64,000 nucleotides of DNA from Enhydrobacter sp. (GTDB lineage Bacteria; Pseudomonadota; Alphaproteobacteria; Reyranellales; Reyranellaceae), in assembly GCA_026126105.1 (NCBI GenBank), contig JAHCJV010000002.1, positions 1 to 64,000 on the forward strand, read 5' to 3'. Shown here in pieces: positions 16,297 through 25,173 of this stretch (position 1 is its first letter; each line of letters starts with the position of its first letter). Both the position numbers and the translations under genes were made by a program. Under the pieces are notes generated by a model, which had not been told where the DNA came from, did not search any database, and was given only the letters and a program-made list of their open reading frames with translations.

Positions 16297-19152
16297 TCAT
16301 GCGAGGCTTTCCACCGCTCCTTCGCAGCGCTGGCAGATCAGCGGGTGCCTTGGCGACTGGCCGACCTCCTCGAGGACCTGCCAGCAGCGCGCACATTTCT
16401 CGCCTGCCGCCGGGGCCGGAACCACGCCGACTCCGGCAATGTCTGGCAAGCTGAAGGCGCCGGCAGGCGGATCACCCTGGACCAGCTCGCCACCCGAGGT
16501 GATGCAGATCTCCGCCAGATCGAGGCCTTTCATCGCCGCCAGATACTCGGGCGCCACATGGACCCGCGGCGCTGCCTGCAGGCTCGACCCGATGCGCTTC
16601 TCGGCCCGCTCGAGCTCCAGCGCCCCGGTCACGACCCGGCGCAGCGCCCGCACGGTCTTCCATTTCTCCCCCAACCCGGTGTCCAGCCAAGTGTTCGGGA
16701 TCGCGGGATAAAGCCGCAGGTGCACGCTTTCGGCCGCACCATCCGCCACATCCTTGGGCCGCATTAGCCAAGCCTCTTCGGTGGTGAAGCAGGTGATCGG
16801 CGCGAGCCAGGCCGTCAGGAAGGAGAATACCTCCGCCATAACGGTGCGCGCAGCGCGCCGGCGGAGCGCTTTCGGGGCGTCGCAATAAATCGAATCCTTG
16901 CGGATGTCGAAATAGAAGGCCGATAGATCGACGGAGCAGAAGGTGTGCAGCTCGGTCGCGATTGTGTGGAAGTCGAAATCGTCGACCGCCTGGCGCATGA
17001 TAGCATCGAGTTCGGCCAAGCGATGGAGCACCCAGCGCTCCAGTTCCGGCAACTGGGCGAACTCGACCTTCTCCGCTGCGGAAAAGCCATCGAGGCTGCC
17101 CAGCAGGTAACGCAAGGTATTGCGCAGACGGCGATAGGCTTCGGCCTGGTGCTTCAGGATCTCAGGACCTATACGCTGGTCCTCGGTGTAGTCAGTCCCT
17201 ACCACCCAGAGGCGCAGGATGTCGGCACCGTACTGATCGCATACCGCCTGCGGCGCGGTGATGTTGCCCAGTGACTTCGACATCTTGCGGCCCTGCTCGT
17301 CGAGCGTGAAGCCGTGCGTCAGAACGCCGTCGTACGGCGCGCGACCGCGGGTGCCGCAGCTCTCGAGCAGCGAGGAATGGAACCAGCCGCGATGCTGGTC
17401 CGAGCCCTCGAGATAGAGATCGGCTGGCCATTTCAAATCGGGATTGCCCTCCAGCGTGAAGGCATGCGTGCTGCCCGAGTCGAACCAGACGTCGAGGATG
17501 TCGCGCACCTGCTCGTAGTCGGCCGCCTTGTACTTGTTGCCGAGGAACCGCTCGGGCGGGCTTTCGAACCAGGAGTCGGCGCCCTCCGCCTTGAAGGCTT
17601 CTACCACGCGGACCATGACCTCGGGATCTCGCAGCGGCTCGCCGGTCGCCTTGTTCACGAACACCGCGATCGGCACGCCCCAGGCGCGCTGGCGCGACAC
17701 GCACCAGTCGGGGCGCGTCTCGATCATCGAGCGCAGCCGGTTGTAGCCGGCGCGCGGCACGAAGCGCGTCGCGTCGATCGCCGCCAGCGCTTTCTCGCGG
17801 AGGGTGCCGCCGATCTCGGCGATCGGCTTGTCCATGGCTATGAACCATTGCGGCGCGTTGCGGAAGATCACCGGCGCCTTGGAACGCCAGGAGTGCGGAT
17901 AGGAATGGGTGATGCGGCCGGCGCCCAGGAGCTTACCCGTCTTGTCGAGCGCCTCCGTCACGACCTTGTTCGCCGGACCCTTCTTGCCCACCGACGTATA
18001 GACCTGCAGCCCCGCGAACAACGGCACGTGCGGATAGTAGCTGCCGTCCTCCGCTACGGTATCTGGCACCTCCACACCGTTCGCGACGCCGAGCTCATAG
18101 TCGTCGGCACCATGGCCCGGCGCGATATGCACGAACCCTGTACCGGCGTCGGCGGTCACGAAATCACCCTGCAGCAGGCGCACGTCGAACTCGAAGCCCT
18201 GCCCGCGCAGCGGGTGCGCCGCAATCAGCCCTTCGAGATCTTCGGACGAGATTTCGGCCACGACCTTCGGCGTGAACTTGGTAGCCTCCGCGACTGGGCC
18301 GACGAGCTCCCGCGCAAGCACCATTCTTTCGCCGACCTTGGCCTTGCTGTCCTCGGCCGCCGCGGCGACCTCGACCAGCGCGTAGCCAATGTCCCTCCCG
18401 TAGGCGAGCGCGCGGTTGCCCGGCATGGTCCAGGGGGTGGTTGTCCAGATCACGACCGCCGCACCATCGAGCTTGCCGCCCTTCGACGACACGACCGGGA
18501 AACGGACATAGACGGTGTCCGACGTGTGGTCGTGATACTCGATCTCGGCCTCGGCCAGCGCCGTCTTCTCCACGACTGACCACAGCACGGCTTTCGAGCC
18601 CTTGTAGAGCCCGCCGTTCATCAGGAACTTGCCGAGCTCGTTGGCGATCACGGCCTCGGACTCGTACTTCATCGTCGAATAGTAGTTGTCCCAGTCGCCC
18701 TCGACGCCGAGCCGCTTGAATTCCTCGCGCTGGACACCGATCCAGTGGTCGGCGAACGCGCGGCACTCGCGGCGGAACTCGCCGACCGGCACCTTGTCCT
18801 TGTCCTGCTTCTTGGCGCGATACTGCTCCTCGATCTTCCACTCGATCGGCAGGCCGTGGCAGTCCCAGCCGGGAACGTAATGGGAGTCCTTGCCCAGCAT
18901 CTGCTGGGTCCGCGTGACGAGGTCCTTCAGGATCTTGTTGAGCGCGTGACCGATATGGAGGTTGCCGTTGGCGTACGGAGGGCCGTCATGGAGCACAAAC
19001 TTGGGACGGCCCTTGCTCTCGGCGCGCAGGCGCTCGAATAGCCTCATCTCGGCCCAACGCTTCAGCAGCTCAGGCTCCTTCTTGGGCAACCCGCCGCGCA
19101 TCGGGAAGTCGGTTTTCGGGAGGAAAACGCTGGATTTATAGTCGGTTGTCAC
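16297..19152 (-). CDS. ileS: Isoleucyl-tRNA synthetase
   Basis: 951-residue class I aminoacyl-tRNA synthetase. The ATP-site motifs are HIGHA (NLHIGHALNKI) and KMSKS (GRKMSKSLGN). The editing domain sits between them, and the C-terminal zinc finger is CARCWQVLEEVGQSP with ICQRCEG. Length and N-terminus (YKSSVFLPKTDFPMRGGLP) fit bacterial IleRS. The 254 bases upstream contain no recognisable T-box or gene. It heads the ileS-lspA-DUF3035-M16-M16 run. Confidence 0.97.
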   Translation of the reverse strand: MTTDYKSSVFLPKTDFPMRGGLPKKEPELLKRWAEMRLFERLRAESKGRPKFVLHDGPPYANGNLHIGHALNKILKDLVTRTQQMLGKDSHYVPGWDCHGLPIEWKIEEQYRAKKQDKDKVPVGEFRRECRAFADHWIGVQREEFKRLGVEGDWDNYYSTMKYESEAVIANELGKFLMNGGLYKGSKAVLWSVVEKTALAEAEIEYHDHTSDTVYVRFPVVSSKGGKLDGAAVVIWTTTPWTMPGNRALAYGRDIGYALVEVAAAAEDSKAKVGERMVLARELVGPVAEATKFTPKVVAEISSEDLEGLIAAHPLRGQGFEFDVRLLQGDFVTADAGTGFVHIAPGHGADDYELGVANGVEVPDTVAEDGSYYPHVPLFAGLQVYTSVGKKGPANKVVTEALDKTGKLLGAGRITHSYPHSWRSKAPVIFRNAPQWFIAMDKPIAEIGGTLREKALAAIDATRFVPRAGYNRLRSMIETRPDWCVSRQRAWGVPIAVFVNKATGEPLRDPEVMVRVVEAFKAEGADSWFESPPERFLGNKYKAADYEQVRDILDVWFDSGSTHAFTLEGNPDLKWPADLYLEGSDQHRGWFHSSLLESCGTRGRAPYDGVLTHGFTLDEQGRKMSKSLGNITAPQAVCDQYGADILRLWVVGTDYTEDQRIGPEILKHQAEAYRRLRNTLRYLLGSLDGFSAAEKVEFAQLPELERWVLHRLAELDAIMRQAVDDFDFHTIATELHTFCSVDLSAFYFDIRKDSIYCDAPKALRRRAARTVMAEVFSFLTAWLAPITCFTTEEAWLMRPKDVADGAAESVHLRLYPAIPNTWLDTGLGEKWKTVRALRRVVTGALELERAEKRIGSSLQAAPRVHVAPEYLAAMKGLDLAEICITSGGELVQGDPPAGAFSLPDIAGVGVVPAPAAGEKCARCWQVLEEVGQSPRHPLICQRCEGAVESLA

Positions 19153-19406
19153 GATGAACTCTCAGGAACATTACGGGAGGGGCCGGGATTCCGGCATTCA
19201 GGCAAGCGCACGCACCCGGCCGCTACATGCGGACCGGGCGGCTAATTCGCTCCCGAGAGGCCCTGATCGTCATGGGGCCGGCAATCTAGGGATGAGGGTG
19301 GTGGGGGTCAAGGCACATGCGAGGACCTGTGCCGCCACGAGGATTGCCGGTCTGGAGACGCCGAAGGACGGCGACAGGAAGCGTCACCGTCCTTCCGACG
19401 TCGGCA

Positions 19407-19766
19407 TCACTGGGTCGTGATTCTGCCGCTCGGGTCCAAGGCTACACTCACTTCGACACCATTCTTCACGGCACGGCCCATCCAGATCCCATCCGGAGTA
19501 CGCGAAAGCCCCCTCACGCTCGTGAAGCCTGCTTCCTGGATCTTCGACTGAGCCGCCGCCTGCGCGCCCGATACGCTCGTGGAGTCGAGCGCGCTCGAGC
19601 TGGGCGTCCCGGTCGTGGTGCCGGGGAGGACACTCGAACCGCTGTTGTTGCTTGTCGTGCCCGGCGGCGGATTCGTAGCTCCAGGCGGCATCTGTGCGTT
19701 CTGGGCAATTGCCGCACCCGAAATGCCGATAGCTGCCAGTGCGACCAAACTCGAAATGACTTTCAT
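19407..19766 (-). CDS. Secreted PepSY-like protein
   Basis: 119 residues with a signal peptide (MKVISSLVALAAIGISGAAIA). A low-complexity stretch rich in Pro, Gly, Thr and Ser (about residues 25-60) follows. The C-terminal 50 residues (SKIQEAGFTSVRGLSRTPDG, then WMGRAVKNGVEVSVALDPSG) have the helix-strand pattern of PepSY-like domains, which often act in the periplasm as binding or inhibitory modules. The domain call is by pattern only. The gene stands alone between ileS and ribF, with gaps of more than 160 bases on both sides that hold nothing else I can identify. Confidence 0.7.
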   Translation of the reverse strand: MKVISSLVALAAIGISGAAIAQNAQMPPGATNPPPGTTSNNSGSSVLPGTTTGTPSSSALDSTSVSGAQAAAQSKIQEAGFTSVRGLSRTPDGIWMGRAVKNGVEVSVALDPSGRITTQ

Positions 19767-19931
19767 ATGGTGCCTCCGATTCTCACCGCAGATCGCGGCA
19801 GGTGAGTAACCCTCGGCCACCGACCAAGGTTGCGCAGCGCGCCCCCAGAGACACGCGGCTCGCCTTTGCGTGCAAGCTGCCGGCTGCATCTCGCACTGTG
19901 TTCCCACTCGGCCTGGACAGGCGGAGACGGG

Positions 19932-20864
19932 CTACGCCAACGCCGCCAGGATGTCGCGAGCGGCTTGGCCGTCGGTGGCGATCTGCGCCTTCAGCGCATC
20001 GAGGCCGGCGAACTTCATCTCGGGGCGGATGAAATCGATCAACGCCACCCTCAGGGTCTGCCCGTAGAGATCGCCCGCGAAATCGAACAGATGGACTTCG
20101 AAGTTTTCCTGCAGCTTACCCACAGTCGGGCGTTTACCGAGGTTGGCCACGCCGTTGCGCCAATTGCCGCCAACCAGCGCCCGCACGGCGTAGACGCCGA
20201 AGTGCGGACGCAGATGCTCGCCCAGGGCGACGTTCGCCGTCGGAAACCCGATGGTGCGGCCGCGCTGGTCGCCTTGCTCGACCACACCCTCGATCTCCCA
20301 GGGATGGCCCAGCAGCTCCGAGGCTTCTGTCGGCCAGCCGGCGCGCAGCGCCTCGCGAATACGGGTCGAGGAATAGATCTCGCCTTCATGCATCACCGGG
20401 TCGAGCACCGTGACCCCCAGCGCGCGCTCGGCCGCAAGCTCGCGCAGCCGTTCGACGTTGCCGCTGCGGCGGGCGCCGAAGGTAAAGTCGTACCCACAGA
20501 CCACATGGCGTGCGCCAAGGCCTTGCAGCAGCACACCGTCCACGAAGGCGTGAGCCGTGATCGCCGCGAACGCCGCATCGAAGCGCTGTGCCAGCACGGC
20601 CTGCACGCCATGCTGCTTGAGCAAACGAACCTTGCCCGGCGGCAGGGTGAGGCGGAACGGTCCGGTGTCGAGCACGAAGAAGCGCCGCGGATGCGGCTCG
20701 AAGGTGAGTGCCAGGAGCGGAGCGTCGAGCGCGGAGGCCTGCTGCGCTGCAGCTGCCAGCAAGGCCTGATGGCCGCGATGCACGCCATCGAAGTTTCCGA
20801 GCGCCACGACGCCGCCCGTCCATTCGGCAGGCACCGACTGCCAGTCGTCGAACACCGGTATCAT
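19932..20864 (-). CDS. ribF: Bifunctional riboflavin kinase / FAD synthetase
   Basis: 310 residues. The N-terminal FMN adenylyltransferase domain starts GVVALGNFDGVHRGHQALL, with the nucleotidyltransferase GxFDGxHxGH signature and the later YSSTRIREAL. The C-terminal riboflavin kinase domain shows GRTIGFPTANV and the FEVHLFDFAGDLYGQ block. It makes FMN and FAD from riboflavin. The start is set at ATG 20864; ATGs at 20891/20888 would overlap the MaoC gene upstream. Order MaoC-ribF on the minus strand suggests read-through. Confidence 0.94.
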   Translation of the reverse strand: MIPVFDDWQSVPAEWTGGVVALGNFDGVHRGHQALLAAAAQQASALDAPLLALTFEPHPRRFFVLDTGPFRLTLPPGKVRLLKQHGVQAVLAQRFDAAFAAITAHAFVDGVLLQGLGARHVVCGYDFTFGARRSGNVERLRELAAERALGVTVLDPVMHEGEIYSSTRIREALRAGWPTEASELLGHPWEIEGVVEQGDQRGRTIGFPTANVALGEHLRPHFGVYAVRALVGGNWRNGVANLGKRPTVGKLQENFEVHLFDFAGDLYGQTLRVALIDFIRPEMKFAGLDALKAQIATDGQAARDILAALA

Positions 20865-20877
20865 ATCAGGCCGTGCC

Positions 20878-21324
20878 TCATGCCACATCACGGCGCGGTA
20901 CGAGGACCGTCGCCTCGCCGTCGATCACGACCTTGTCGCCGTTGAGACACTGGGTCTTGAGGATCACCCGCCGGCGCTTCTCGTCGATCGCGATGATCGT
21001 GGCCACTGCTGTTATCGTCTCGCCGATCAAGACCGGCGCCGTGAAGTTCATGGTCTGCGAGATATAGACCGAACCAGGGCCGGGCAGCTTGGTGCCGATT
21101 ACCGTGGAAATGAAGCTGCCGCTCAACATGCCGTGCGCGATGCGCTGGCCGAAGCGCGTCGAGCGCGCGAAGCCGTCATGCAGGTGGATGGGGTTGGTAT
21201 CGCCGGAGACTCCGGCAAAAGCCATGATGTCCGCCTCGGTGACGGTCTTGCCGAACATCGCCGACATGCCGACCTTGAGGTCTTCGAGATAGAGGCCGTT
21301 CATGGCCGCGAAGGCATTCGCCAC
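20878..21324 (-). CDS. MaoC family (R)-specific enoyl-CoA hydratase-like protein
   Basis: 148-residue hot-dog fold protein. The hydratase motif, with catalytic Asp and His, is visible in GDTNPIHLHDGFARSTRFGQRIAHGM. Family members hydrate trans-2-enoyl-CoA, as in PhaJ or MaoC. A GTG start at 21324 is chosen because AGGAGA lies seven bases upstream; ATG at 21303 is possible. It probably feeds fatty acyl-CoA or polyhydroxyalkanoate metabolism, in keeping with the many acyl-CoA genes nearby. Divergent from the phosphotransferase gene. Confidence 0.88.
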   Translation of the reverse strand: MANAFAAMNGLYLEDLKVGMSAMFGKTVTEADIMAFAGVSGDTNPIHLHDGFARSTRFGQRIAHGMLSGSFISTVIGTKLPGPGSVYISQTMNFTAPVLIGETITAVATIIAIDEKRRRVILKTQCLNGDKVVIDGEATVLVPRRDVA

Positions 21325-21390
21325 GCCGTGTCTCCTGCGTTGGGGTCGCCCTCTTACCACGCGGCGGGGCCTGTGCCACAGTCCGGGTAA

Positions 21391-22416
21391 ATGACCATTC
21401 ACACCGCAAACGAAGCCGAAATCGTCGCGGCAGGGCTCGCCTCTGCCGCCTCCCGGCATTTTGGCGGGCCGGCCACGATCGAGGGCCTGCGTCGGGAATC
21501 GGGCGGGGCCTCGCGTCAAACATGGTGCTTCGACGCCCTCGTCGGCGATCAGAGGCACGAGCTGATCTTGCGCCGCGATCCGCCGACCACCGGGGCCGCC
21601 GAGCGGGCGAGTGCCACCGCGCTCGATCGGGCCACCGAATTCGGAGTTCTGCGGGCGGCATTCAGAAGCGGCGTTCGCGCACCGGAGGTGCTCTTCGAGC
21701 TTGCCGCGCAAGATGGACTCGGCGAAGGCTTCGTCATGCGCCGCGTCGGCGGCATCGCCATTGCCCGCAAGCTGCTGCGCGACCCTCCCTATGCCGATGC
21801 CCGCGGGAAGATCGCGCGCCAGCTCGGCGAGATCGTGGCGCGCATCCACGCCGTCGACACAGCGGGGCTACCGCCGCTCCCGCATCGCGAAGCGGCCGAT
21901 CAGGTCGCGGCCCTGCGTACTGCCCTGGACTCGCTCGACCAGCCACAGCCGGTCTTCGAGCTGGCGCTCTCCTGGCTCGACCGGCGCCGACCCGCCCCAA
22001 CCGCCCGACCACTGCTGGTGCACGGCGATTTTCGCACCGGCAACTACCTCGCCGACGAGCACGGCGTGACCGCGATCCTGGACTGGGAGGGCGCCCATCT
22101 CGGCGACCCGATCGAGGATCTCGGGTGGCTGTGCGTCAAGAGCTGGCGCTTCGGCTCGATCGACAAGCCGGCCGGCGGCTTCGGCAGCCGCGAGGAACTG
22201 TGGTCGGCCTACGAGAACGCCGGCGGCATCGCGGTCGATCCCGCGCGGGCGCATTGGTGGGAGGTGTTCGGCACGGTGCGCTGGGGCGTGATCTGCCTCA
22301 CCCAGGCGTGGCGCCATCTCTCGGGATCGGTGAAGTCGATGGAGCTGGCGTCGATCGGGCGCCGCGCGGTCGAGACCGAGGTCGACCTGCTTCAGCTCCT
22401 GAAGGAGGCAAGCTGA
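21391..22416 (+). CDS. Phosphotransferase family protein (aminoglycoside phosphotransferase fold)
   Basis: 341 residues with the APH/choline kinase-like fold. The catalytic loop is LLVHGDFRTGNYL and the metal-binding segment AILDWEGAHLGDP. It belongs to the branch often encoded with acyl-CoA dehydrogenases (ACAD10/11-like), thought to phosphorylate hydroxyacyl-CoA or related compounds rather than antibiotics (family knowledge, not proved here). The stop overlaps the next ATG (TGATG). No strong Shine-Dalgarno sequence precedes ATG 21391. Confidence 0.82.
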   Translation: MTIHTANEAEIVAAGLASAASRHFGGPATIEGLRRESGGASRQTWCFDALVGDQRHELILRRDPPTTGAAERASATALDRATEFGVLRAAFRSGVRAPEVLFELAAQDGLGEGFVMRRVGGIAIARKLLRDPPYADARGKIARQLGEIVARIHAVDTAGLPPLPHREAADQVAALRTALDSLDQPQPVFELALSWLDRRRPAPTARPLLVHGDFRTGNYLADEHGVTAILDWEGAHLGDPIEDLGWLCVKSWRFGSIDKPAGGFGSREELWSAYENAGGIAVDPARAHWWEVFGTVRWGVICLTQAWRHLSGSVKSMELASIGRRAVETEVDLLQLLKEAS

Positions 22417-22775
22417 TGGCGCAGGACCGTCCGACGACCTCGGAGCTTCTCAGCGCCATCGGCGACTTCCTGCGCGAGGAGGCGACGCCCGCACTGGACC
22501 GCGCCGAGCCGCGGCTCGGCTTCCAGATGCGCGTGGCGGTGAACTCGCTCGCCATTCTCGAACGTGAGTCGCGCCTCGGTCCGGCGGCCGATGCGCGCGA
22601 GCATGCCCGGCTGGTCGCACTGATCGGCCGCGACGGCACGCTGGCCGAGTTGAACCGCGAGCTCGCGCGCCAATTGCGTGCCGGCGAGCGCGACGAGCGC
22701 GACGCCGCGCTGATGACCCATCTCGACGCGACGACCGCCGACAAGATCGCGATCGCCAATCCCAAGTGGCGTTAG
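22416..22775 (+). CDS. DUF6285-type protein
   Basis: 119 residues, mostly alpha-helical and acidic/basic. It starts MAQDRPTTSELLSAIGDFLR and includes the typical GFQMRVAVNSLAILERE. AAGGAGG at 22401-22407 precedes the ATG, which overlaps the phosphotransferase stop. Proteins of this kind are commonly encoded immediately after such phosphotransferases and beside acyl-CoA dehydrogenases, suggesting a joint role. The biochemical function is unknown. Confidence 0.75.
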   Translation: MAQDRPTTSELLSAIGDFLREEATPALDRAEPRLGFQMRVAVNSLAILERESRLGPAADAREHARLVALIGRDGTLAELNRELARQLRAGERDERDAALMTHLDATTADKIAIANPKWR

Positions 22776-22782
22776 CCCAACT

Positions 22783-22873
22783 GTCGTCCTGAGCGAAGCG
22801 AAGGACCTTGCGCCAGATTCAAAGAACTCCGTGGGAGATGGCGTTAGATCCTTCGCTTCGCTCAGGATGACAA
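22783..22873. repeat. Dispersed palindromic intergenic repeat, copy 2
   Basis: Left arm 22783-22809 (GTCGTCCTGAGCGAAGCGAA, continuing GGACCTT) and right arm 22847-22873 (GATCCTTCGCTTCGCTCAGG, continuing ATGACAA) pair over most of their length. The middle begins GCGCCAGATTC, like copy 1. It starts only eight bases after the DUF6285 stop, so it may end that operon's transcript. Same family as copies at 6.07 and 26.01 kb. Confidence 0.78.
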
Positions 22874-22971
22874 GAGGCTGCCGTCTCGTCGGCCGGAGGC
22901 AAGACGACACTTCGGCACTTACCGAACTATTGGCCGTGGCGCGTGCGTGAGGACGGACCTAGATTTGATCC

Positions 22972-23670
22972 ATGGTCACGGTCAACGCCCTCTCCGAAGT
23001 GGCTGCCCTGATGGGCGATCCGGCGCGCGCGTCCATGCTGCAGCTGCTGATGGATGGTCGCGCGCACACTGCCTCCGATCTCGCCCATGCCGCCGGCGTC
23101 ACCGCGCAGACGGCGTCGGGCCATCTCGCACGCATGGCCGAGGCCAACCTCCTCGCCGCCCGCGCGCAGGGCCGCAACCGCTTCTATCGCCTCGCCTCCG
23201 GCGAGGTGGCGCATGCCATCGAATCGCTCATGGCGCTGGCCGGCGAGCGCGTCCAACCGGCGTCGAAGACCGCGGCGTGGCGGCGCGATCCCGACCTCCG
23301 CTTCTGCCGCACCTGCTACGACCATCTCGCCGGCCAGGTCGGCATGGCGGTCACGGATTCCCTGACCCGGCATGGCCATCTCGAGCCCCAGGGGGCGCGC
23401 GACTGGTCGCTCACCGATTCGGGAGCGCTGTTCTGCCAGCGGCTGGGCGTCGATCTCGAGGGCGCCAGGCGCGCCGGCACGCGCCACTTCGCGCGCCAAT
23501 GCCTCGACTGGAGCGAGCGGCGGCCGCACATATCCGGCGCGCTGGGCGCGGCGATCGCCGACACCTTCTTCAAGAAGGGCTGGGCCGAACGCCTGCGTCG
23601 CGGCCGCACGGTGCGTCTGACCGACTCAGGCCGGCGGGCTCTTGGCAGCCACTTCGGCGCCTCGGTCTAG
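22972..23670 (+). CDS. ArsR-family winged-helix transcriptional regulator
   Basis: 232 residues. The N-terminal 90 residues form a winged-helix domain (MGDPARASMLQLLMDGRAHT, then SDLAHAAGVTAQTASGHLARM). The longer C-terminal part is a second, less studied domain with RFCRTCYDHLAGQVG, whose two cysteines could bind metal or sense redox, and FARQCLDWSERRPHISGALG. This two-domain type is common in proteobacteria. Its operator and effector are unknown. The 3' end overlaps the convergent thioesterase gene by 45 bases. Confidence 0.85.
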   Translation: MVTVNALSEVAALMGDPARASMLQLLMDGRAHTASDLAHAAGVTAQTASGHLARMAEANLLAARAQGRNRFYRLASGEVAHAIESLMALAGERVQPASKTAAWRRDPDLRFCRTCYDHLAGQVGMAVTDSLTRHGHLEPQGARDWSLTDSGALFCQRLGVDLEGARRAGTRHFARQCLDWSERRPHISGALGAAIADTFFKKGWAERLRRGRTVRLTDSGRRALGSHFGASV

Positions 23671-24144
23671 CCGGGCGCGCCCGAAGGCCAGGCCGTCGCC
23701 CGACGGGATCTTGGCGATCGCCGAGGCGCGCAGGATCTTCTCCTCGCCGACCGTGAGGTAGATGTTGGTGAAGAGCAGCGAGCGCGTCTGGCGCACCAGC
23801 TCGGGCCGTCCCTCGACCCAGTCGCCGAGCCGGGCCGGCGCCACGAAATCGCAGGTCACGCTCACCGTCGGCAGGAACTTTCGCAGGCCGGCCAGGGCGC
23901 CGCCACCCATCGTACCGACGAGATCGGCCGCCAGCATCATCATGCCGCCATGCAGCCCGCCCGCCGGATTGCACATGTGCTGGGCGACGCGAAAACCGAG
24001 CACGAACTCGTCGCGCGTGCCCTTGGCGCCGCGCCGGACATAGAGGTTGCCGACATGGCTGTTGAAGGTGGTCTCGGGCCGGCCGCGATCGAAATCGACG
24101 CGCAGGAAGCCTTCGGGCGGATTGTCGTCGGTCGCCAAAATCAC
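23626..24144 (-). CDS. PaaI-like hot-dog thioesterase
   Basis: 172 residues from a GTG start, with GGAGAG upstream. The hot-dog fold thioesterase block NPAGGLHGGMMMLAADLVGTM holds the active-site region (N/H/G pattern), followed by TVSVTCDFVAPARLGD. Probably hydrolyses acyl- or aryl-acyl-CoA. It lies two bases after the PD-(D/E)XK-like gene and is the last of four minus-strand genes that start at 25920, so all may be one operon. Its 3' end overlaps the ArsR gene. Confidence 0.82.
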   Translation of the reverse strand: MILATDDNPPEGFLRVDFDRGRPETTFNSHVGNLYVRRGAKGTRDEFVLGFRVAQHMCNPAGGLHGGMMMLAADLVGTMGGGALAGLRKFLPTVSVTCDFVAPARLGDWVEGRPELVRQTRSLLFTNIYLTVGEEKILRASAIAKIPSGDGLAFGRARLDRGAEVAAKSPPA

Positions 24145-24146
24145 AA

Positions 24147-24713
24147 CTATCTCTCCGACACTATCAGCTTACGATGAAACAAATGCGCCTTTGGGTTTCC
24201 AGTCAGAAGTCGACTTAGGGTCCTAGACGCTTCGACTTCCTCCTTGAGCAGGCGACATAGCTGATCGCGATCAGATCCTTCCATCGCCTCCGACGACAGC
24301 ATGAGCATGAAGTCGAAATCGTGACCGTGCCAAAGTAGCTTCGGCAAAAGGCTCTTACGCTTTCCAATAACCAGGCCGTATCGTAGATGTGGGTAAAGGC
24401 GCTTGTGGGTAGCAGCTTTGGCCGAATAGGTCAGAACGTCATGCGTGGTAACGCCGTCAAACTTGAACTCAACGACGACGCGCGGCGTCCAACTCGCCGA
24501 AGTCGTCTCAGCAATCAACAGGTCGGTCTCATAAGAACGACTATCGAATTCTTCGATGTCTGCAAGCGCAGTGCCGCTCGGCCGCACCTTATGGGATTTG
24601 ATGGTGAGCGCGTAGGCCAATCTAAACGATGTATCAACTGACAGCTTTGCATCCTGCAAGTCCGCCTCTATGCAAGGTCGGAGTGCCTTAACCCAATCTG
24701 TTTCCGCTGACAT
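24147..24713 (-). CDS. Orphan protein with a PD-(D/E)XK nuclease-like core
   Basis: 188 residues starting MSAETDWVKALRPCIEADLQ. Residues 62-84 show Glu-Thr-Asp (D64) followed after 17 residues by Glu-Phe-Lys (E82, K84) at the end of a strand (PRVVVEFKF). This is the layout of a PD-(D/E)XK nuclease core; a conserved-looking helix with YSAKAATHKRLYPHLRYGL follows. No methylase or helicase is adjacent. The DNA is poorer in GC than its neighbours (30 of 60 bases G/C at 24361-24420, against 41 of 60 at 23761-23820), suggesting transfer. AGGAGGA abuts the ATG unusually closely, so the start could be slightly different (TTG 12 bases upstream). Function unknown. Confidence 0.6.
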   Translation of the reverse strand: MSAETDWVKALRPCIEADLQDAKLSVDTSFRLAYALTIKSHKVRPSGTALADIEEFDSRSYETDLLIAETTSASWTPRVVVEFKFDGVTTHDVLTYSAKAATHKRLYPHLRYGLVIGKRKSLLPKLLWHGHDFDFMLMLSSEAMEGSDRDQLCRLLKEEVEASRTLSRLLTGNPKAHLFHRKLIVSER

Positions 24714-24739
24714 TCCTCCTCCCAAGGGCTCCCCTAGCC

Positions 24740-25165
24740 TTACGTAACTTTTCTGGGCCCCGAGCGAAGGCGGCTCAGCAGGGCGAAAGAGCCCAGGGCG
24801 GTCAGCGTGTCGTGGCGCGCACCATAAACACGGGCTCTCACCTGGGCCATGTTCTCGTCGTAGCCGACGACCTCGGCTTCGGCCTGCAGCCAGTCGCCGA
24901 TGCGGCCCGGCATCAGATAGTCGAGCGACAGCCGGACCGTGACGCAGCGGCGCTCCAGGACACGGGAAACGGTCGAGCCCATGGCCGAATCGATGAAGGT
25001 CGCGAGCATGCCGCCATGCACGATCCCGTGTGAATTGGCGTGGCGCGGCCCCGGCAGGAAGCCGCGGATCAGGCGGCCATCCTCGATCTTCTCGAACCAC
25101 GGCCCGTTGGCTTCAGCAAAGCCGGATGCGTTGGCAACGAGGTGGAAGCCTGGAGGTAAGGACAC
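24740..25165 (-). CDS. PaaI-like hot-dog thioesterase
   Basis: 141 residues from a GTG start at 25165, eight bases after the TSUP stop. The hot-dog thioesterase motif is in HGIVHGGMLATFIDSAMGSTV, followed by VTVRLSLDYLMPGRIGD. It is only loosely similar to the thioesterase at 23.6-24.1 kb, so the two are not a recent duplication. Likely an acyl-CoA thioesterase of unknown specificity. The PD-(D/E)XK-like gene begins 26 bases beyond its stop. Confidence 0.8.
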   Translation of the reverse strand: MSLPPGFHLVANASGFAEANGPWFEKIEDGRLIRGFLPGPRHANSHGIVHGGMLATFIDSAMGSTVSRVLERRCVTVRLSLDYLMPGRIGDWLQAEAEVVGYDENMAQVRARVYGARHDTLTALGSFALLSRLRSGPRKVT

Positions 25166-25173
25166 GCCGTATC

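Noticed and set aside
17314-18579. Plus-strand open frame inside ileS
   Set aside because: The ileS frame carries all synthetase motifs; this frame has none and no ribosome site.
19153-19406. T-box or other leader control for ileS
   Set aside because: No T-box sequence or stem I is visible, and T-boxes are not expected in alphaproteobacteria. I see nothing specific in this 254-base gap.
23626-25165. Two thioesterase genes as a recent tandem duplication around the nuclease-like gene
   Set aside because: Their sequences share only the hot-dog motif; length, start and flanking residues differ, so duplication followed by insertion is unlikely to be recent.
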